Positions 62,168-64,000 of a stretch of DNA of 64,000 bases are shown here, one piece after another (the stretch's first letter is position 1; the number at the start of each line of letters is the position of its first letter). Where the stretch lies: NCBI RefSeq assembly GCF_000931935.2, contig NZ_AZAC01000067.1, positions 179,301 through 243,300 of the forward strand, in the 5' to 3' direction. Origin of the DNA: Dethiosulfatarculus sandiegensis. Lineage in GTDB: Bacteria > Desulfobacterota > Desulfarculia > Desulfarculales > Desulfarculaceae. A model generated the notes under the pieces. It was not told the DNA's origin. It saw nothing but the letters and a program-made list of their open reading frames with translations, and searched no databases. A program made the position numbers and the translations under genes.

Positions 62168-62281
62168 GCCATTTGGCAAAAACGTGGTTTTGCCAAATGG
62201 CTCGAATTACTCGTCTTAAGAAAGCCTCGCAATTCGGCGGGCCGTCCATGGCCCGCGGTCAGGCTGTTTGTCAACAGCCTG
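62168..62281. repeat. Cluster of three strong hairpins between motA and a secreted-protein gene
   Basis: Hairpin 1: GCCATTTGGCAAAA (62168-62181) with TTTTGCCAAATGGC (62188-62201), 14 perfect pairs. Hairpin 2: CGGGCC/GGCCCG at about 62239-62255. Hairpin 3: CAGGCTGTT (62260-62268) with AACAGCCTG (62273-62281). No T-run follows hairpins 1 or 2. The 560-base gap (61822-62382) holds no credible gene. Could be the 3-prime end of the minus-strand secreted-protein message, a REP-like element, or a structured RNA. Confidence 0.4.
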
Positions 62282-62382
62282 GGCTTCATTGGCTTTTTGC
62301 CGCTCCAACCGGGACTTATACAGTTTTGAACAGTAACTTATTAAAATCCTTGGACCAACTGCGTTAATAGCCCACTTGGGGA

Positions 62383-63120
62383 TTATTTTTGCAACAGATC
62401 GTCTAAAGAAACTTCTGCTTCACCATTTTTTGTTTCAGGGATCACGGGCAGCTTTTGGTTTTTTCCCGAACTCTGTTGATCAGAGGAATTCATGCCAAGT
62501 CCCAGTTTGGGTGGCTTGCTTCCCCTGCGGTAGAGGCTGCTTCTGGCTGCTTGTGAGGCGGATTTTTTAAGTTTTGGCGCAGATAATCCCTGGTCAATCG
62601 GACGGTCAGCCCTGGTGCCCACCACATAGTCATCGCTATTCATATATACACCGTCCGGTCCGGCCGAACGAACCAGGTATATGAATCCTCCCCTGGAAAC
62701 CAGTTCTATGCGTACGGGCTTTCCCCAGGCATCCTTGTAACGGGGCCGCGGCCCCGGGTCGGGCAATCCCTTTTCCGCCATGCGTTTGGCCTCAGTATCG
62801 TTTTGCAGTTGGACTAATTTTTTAGCGGTATAGGAGCCTAGGGCATCGTCAATGGAGATTCCGTGCGCCCGAAGGTATTTTTGAGCCTCGGCATAGGTCG
62901 GAGTATCTTTGTATTTGGATAGCTCCCCGTCAACCAGGCGGCACGCCTCCAGTTCTTGGCTTGCCTGGATGTAGAGTTTGATTTTAGCGAAAATAGCGAT
63001 TTCCGGCCCGGGTTCATCCCCGGCCCAAGCCGGGGCGGCAAGCCCGATTGTGAGCATGATCATCAAACAGGCAAGCCTGATGAGATGGTTTTGTTTTAAG
63101 TGGTTCATGTTGTCACTCAT
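62383..63120 (-). CDS. Secreted protein of unknown function
   Basis: About 245 residues with a signal peptide (LIRLACLMIMLTIGLAAPAWA). A helical region follows (IFAKIKLYIQASQELEACRLVDGELSKYKDTPTYAEAQKYLRAHG). Then DAWGKPVRIELVSRGGFIYLVRSAGPDGVYMNSDDYVVG resembles the C-terminal motif of type II secretion major pseudopilins (GspG: DPWG...SAGPDG...DD). A low-complexity tail ends it. There is no prepilin peptidase site, so it is not a pseudopilin; the motif may be a calcium-binding loop borrowed from them. ATGs at 63108 and 63120 are both possible. The neighbouring flagellar-type genes do not define a role. Confidence 0.6.
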   Translation of the reverse strand: MSDNMNHLKQNHLIRLACLMIMLTIGLAAPAWAGDEPGPEIAIFAKIKLYIQASQELEACRLVDGELSKYKDTPTYAEAQKYLRAHGISIDDALGSYTAKKLVQLQNDTEAKRMAEKGLPDPGPRPRYKDAWGKPVRIELVSRGGFIYLVRSAGPDGVYMNSDDYVVGTRADRPIDQGLSAPKLKKSASQAARSSLYRRGSKPPKLGLGMNSSDQQSSGKNQKLPVIPETKNGEAEVSLDDLLQK

Positions 63121-63369
63121 TTTGAAATGGATAAATAAAAATTGTATCACAAAATAAAAACCCTATAAGAGTAAAGATTAAAAGACAAAGACGTCTGTGT
63201 ATCAAGACGCTCGGGTTCGCTCTCCTAAAAGAAATGTATCGAATAGAACTAGTGGGTTTTGTGAACTTTTTTGGGTGGAGAAATGGTTGGCGCAGTAAAA
63301 TGCAAAAGTGGTTGCATTTCGGCAAGCCATTGGGGCCGAGAGGTAAAGAGGATCAATCCGATCAGGCTC

Positions 63370-64000
63370 TCAAGGGGATTTCCTGCTTGCCTTGGTACGG
63401 AGGTCACTGATCTTCATATAATATTTTTTCGCATCCGATTCGTTGGCTTTGGTCGCCAGCTCGCAGGCGGTGAAAGAAGAGCGGGAGTTGTTCAGTGTAA
63501 TAGCAGACCTGGGGCCTCTTATTTCGGTTGAGGCTGATGCTTTTTTGATGACATCTAAGCAAACCGCGCCTTCCGGAATTACTTCTTCCAGCTTTTTTAT
63601 CTCTTCGGTCATGCGTTGCTCTTCATATTCCATTTCGTAAAGACGGTCTTTACCAGCCTTTACGCCTTCCAAAAGGTTTTCCCTGAGCGGTTTTATCATA
63701 TGGACCTGGGTGATCAAGTTGGTTTTTTCGTCGGGTTGGCTGGTTTTTTTCAGATTGGCCAGGATATCCCTCAGCTCGTCTTCGGTGGTTTCCAACTCTT
63801 CAGTCTGAGCTTGTATGGCTTCTATAAGATTTGTTCTTTCCTTGCCCAGTTTTTCCAACCTTATTTTGACTCTGGTCAGATGTTCGAGGTATTCGGGTCT
63901 TGGCCCTATGACAATGGACGAAATTTCTGAACCGCTGCTGACAATCTCGGGCACCTCCACCCCAAGGGTGGCCTTGACCGAGCTGTTGACAATGCGGCCT
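63370..64000 (-). CDS. FapA-like protein (DUF342), C-terminal part, truncated by the window edge
   Basis: The 210 visible residues continue beyond the right edge. IVNSSVKATLGVEVPEIVSSGSEISSIVIGPRPEYLEHLTRVKIRLEKLGKERTNLIEAI matches the C-terminal half of the flagellar assembly protein A family (DUF342). After it come a coiled coil (about 25-125), then a short beta domain ending GPRSAITLNNSRSSFTACELATKANESDAKKYYMKISDL. Members affect polar flagellum assembly or FlhF-linked placement in vibrios and are common beside motility genes. Its first half must lie outside. Confidence 0.72.
   Translation of the reverse strand, partial: GRIVNSSVKATLGVEVPEIVSSGSEISSIVIGPRPEYLEHLTRVKIRLEKLGKERTNLIEAIQAQTEELETTEDELRDILANLKKTSQPDEKTNLITQVHMIKPLRENLLEGVKAGKDRLYEMEYEEQRMTEEIKKLEEVIPEGAVCLDVIKKASASTEIRGPRSAITLNNSRSSFTACELATKANESDAKKYYMKISDLRTKASRKSP

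Noticed and set aside
62383-63120. Type II secretion pseudopilin, because of the DAWGKP...SAGPDG...DD motif
   Set aside because: It has an ordinary Sec signal peptide and no prepilin cleavage motif or N-terminal pilin helix.

Overview
The window looks like chromosomal DNA of an anaerobic, flagellated member of the Desulfobacterota (the old Deltaproteobacteria). Pointers are small families common there (DUF3842 next to CooT, DUF3786), a fused AccA-AccD carboxyltransferase, AprA-like flavoenzymes, MotA/MotB plus a FapA-type protein, and GC-rich, purine-biased coding sequence. The lineage is an inference; no rRNA gene is present to settle it.

Layout. 1-4 kb: branched-chain amino acid type ABC transporter genes (livKHMG, minus strand). 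4.4-9 kb: a cyclic-nucleotide/PAS sensor, a ParA plus small-partner pair, a lone anti-sigma type ATPase and a DUF3842-CooT pair, interleaved with two or three likely non-coding RNAs. 9-18.5 kb: alcohol dehydrogenase and crotonase, an MFS transporter, a HAD phosphatase, an ECF sigma/zinc-finger anti-sigma pair divergent from a large VIT-vWA surface protein, and a FadR-type regulator. 19-25.5 kb: a heterotetrameric sarcosine-oxidase-type operon (soxB-D-A-G) and a nitronate monooxygenase/FabK-like gene with a switch-like leader. 26-35.4 kb: a catabolic island with a GntR/UTRA regulator, an AprA-like flavoprotein, a GltD-like iron-sulfur flavoprotein, a complete tripartite tricarboxylate transporter (tctCBA) and a convergent PAS sigma-54 activator. 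35.4-41 kb: a decay zone with a broken TRAP binding protein, a LysR remnant, a broken TPR gene and one intact plus one frameshifted Sel1-repeat gene.

41-55.4 kb is a type I-C CRISPR-Cas locus in an unusual arrangement. cas5-cas8c-cas7-cas4-cas1 lie on the minus strand, followed by a leader and a 69-repeat array. cas2 is not after cas1. It sits on the plus strand, back to back with cas5, and is followed by its own homologous leader and a second, 21-repeat array whose repeat differs at one fixed base. cas3 lies beyond that second array. Cas8c carries an internal Shine-Dalgarno and ATG in the position expected for Cas11c. The two leaders share a palindrome, a GGTTCGCGGAAA box and a TTGTTATAAT box at matching distances from the first repeat.

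55.9-64 kb returns to housekeeping: tRNA-Arg(CCU), DUF3786, fused AccA-AccD, tRNA-His(GUG), a class I aminotransferase, MotA/MotB, a secreted protein of unknown role and the C-terminal part of a FapA-like (DUF342) protein that runs off the window.

Non-coding structures were found by eye from base complementarity; none was folded or searched by computer. Repeat counts are hand counts.
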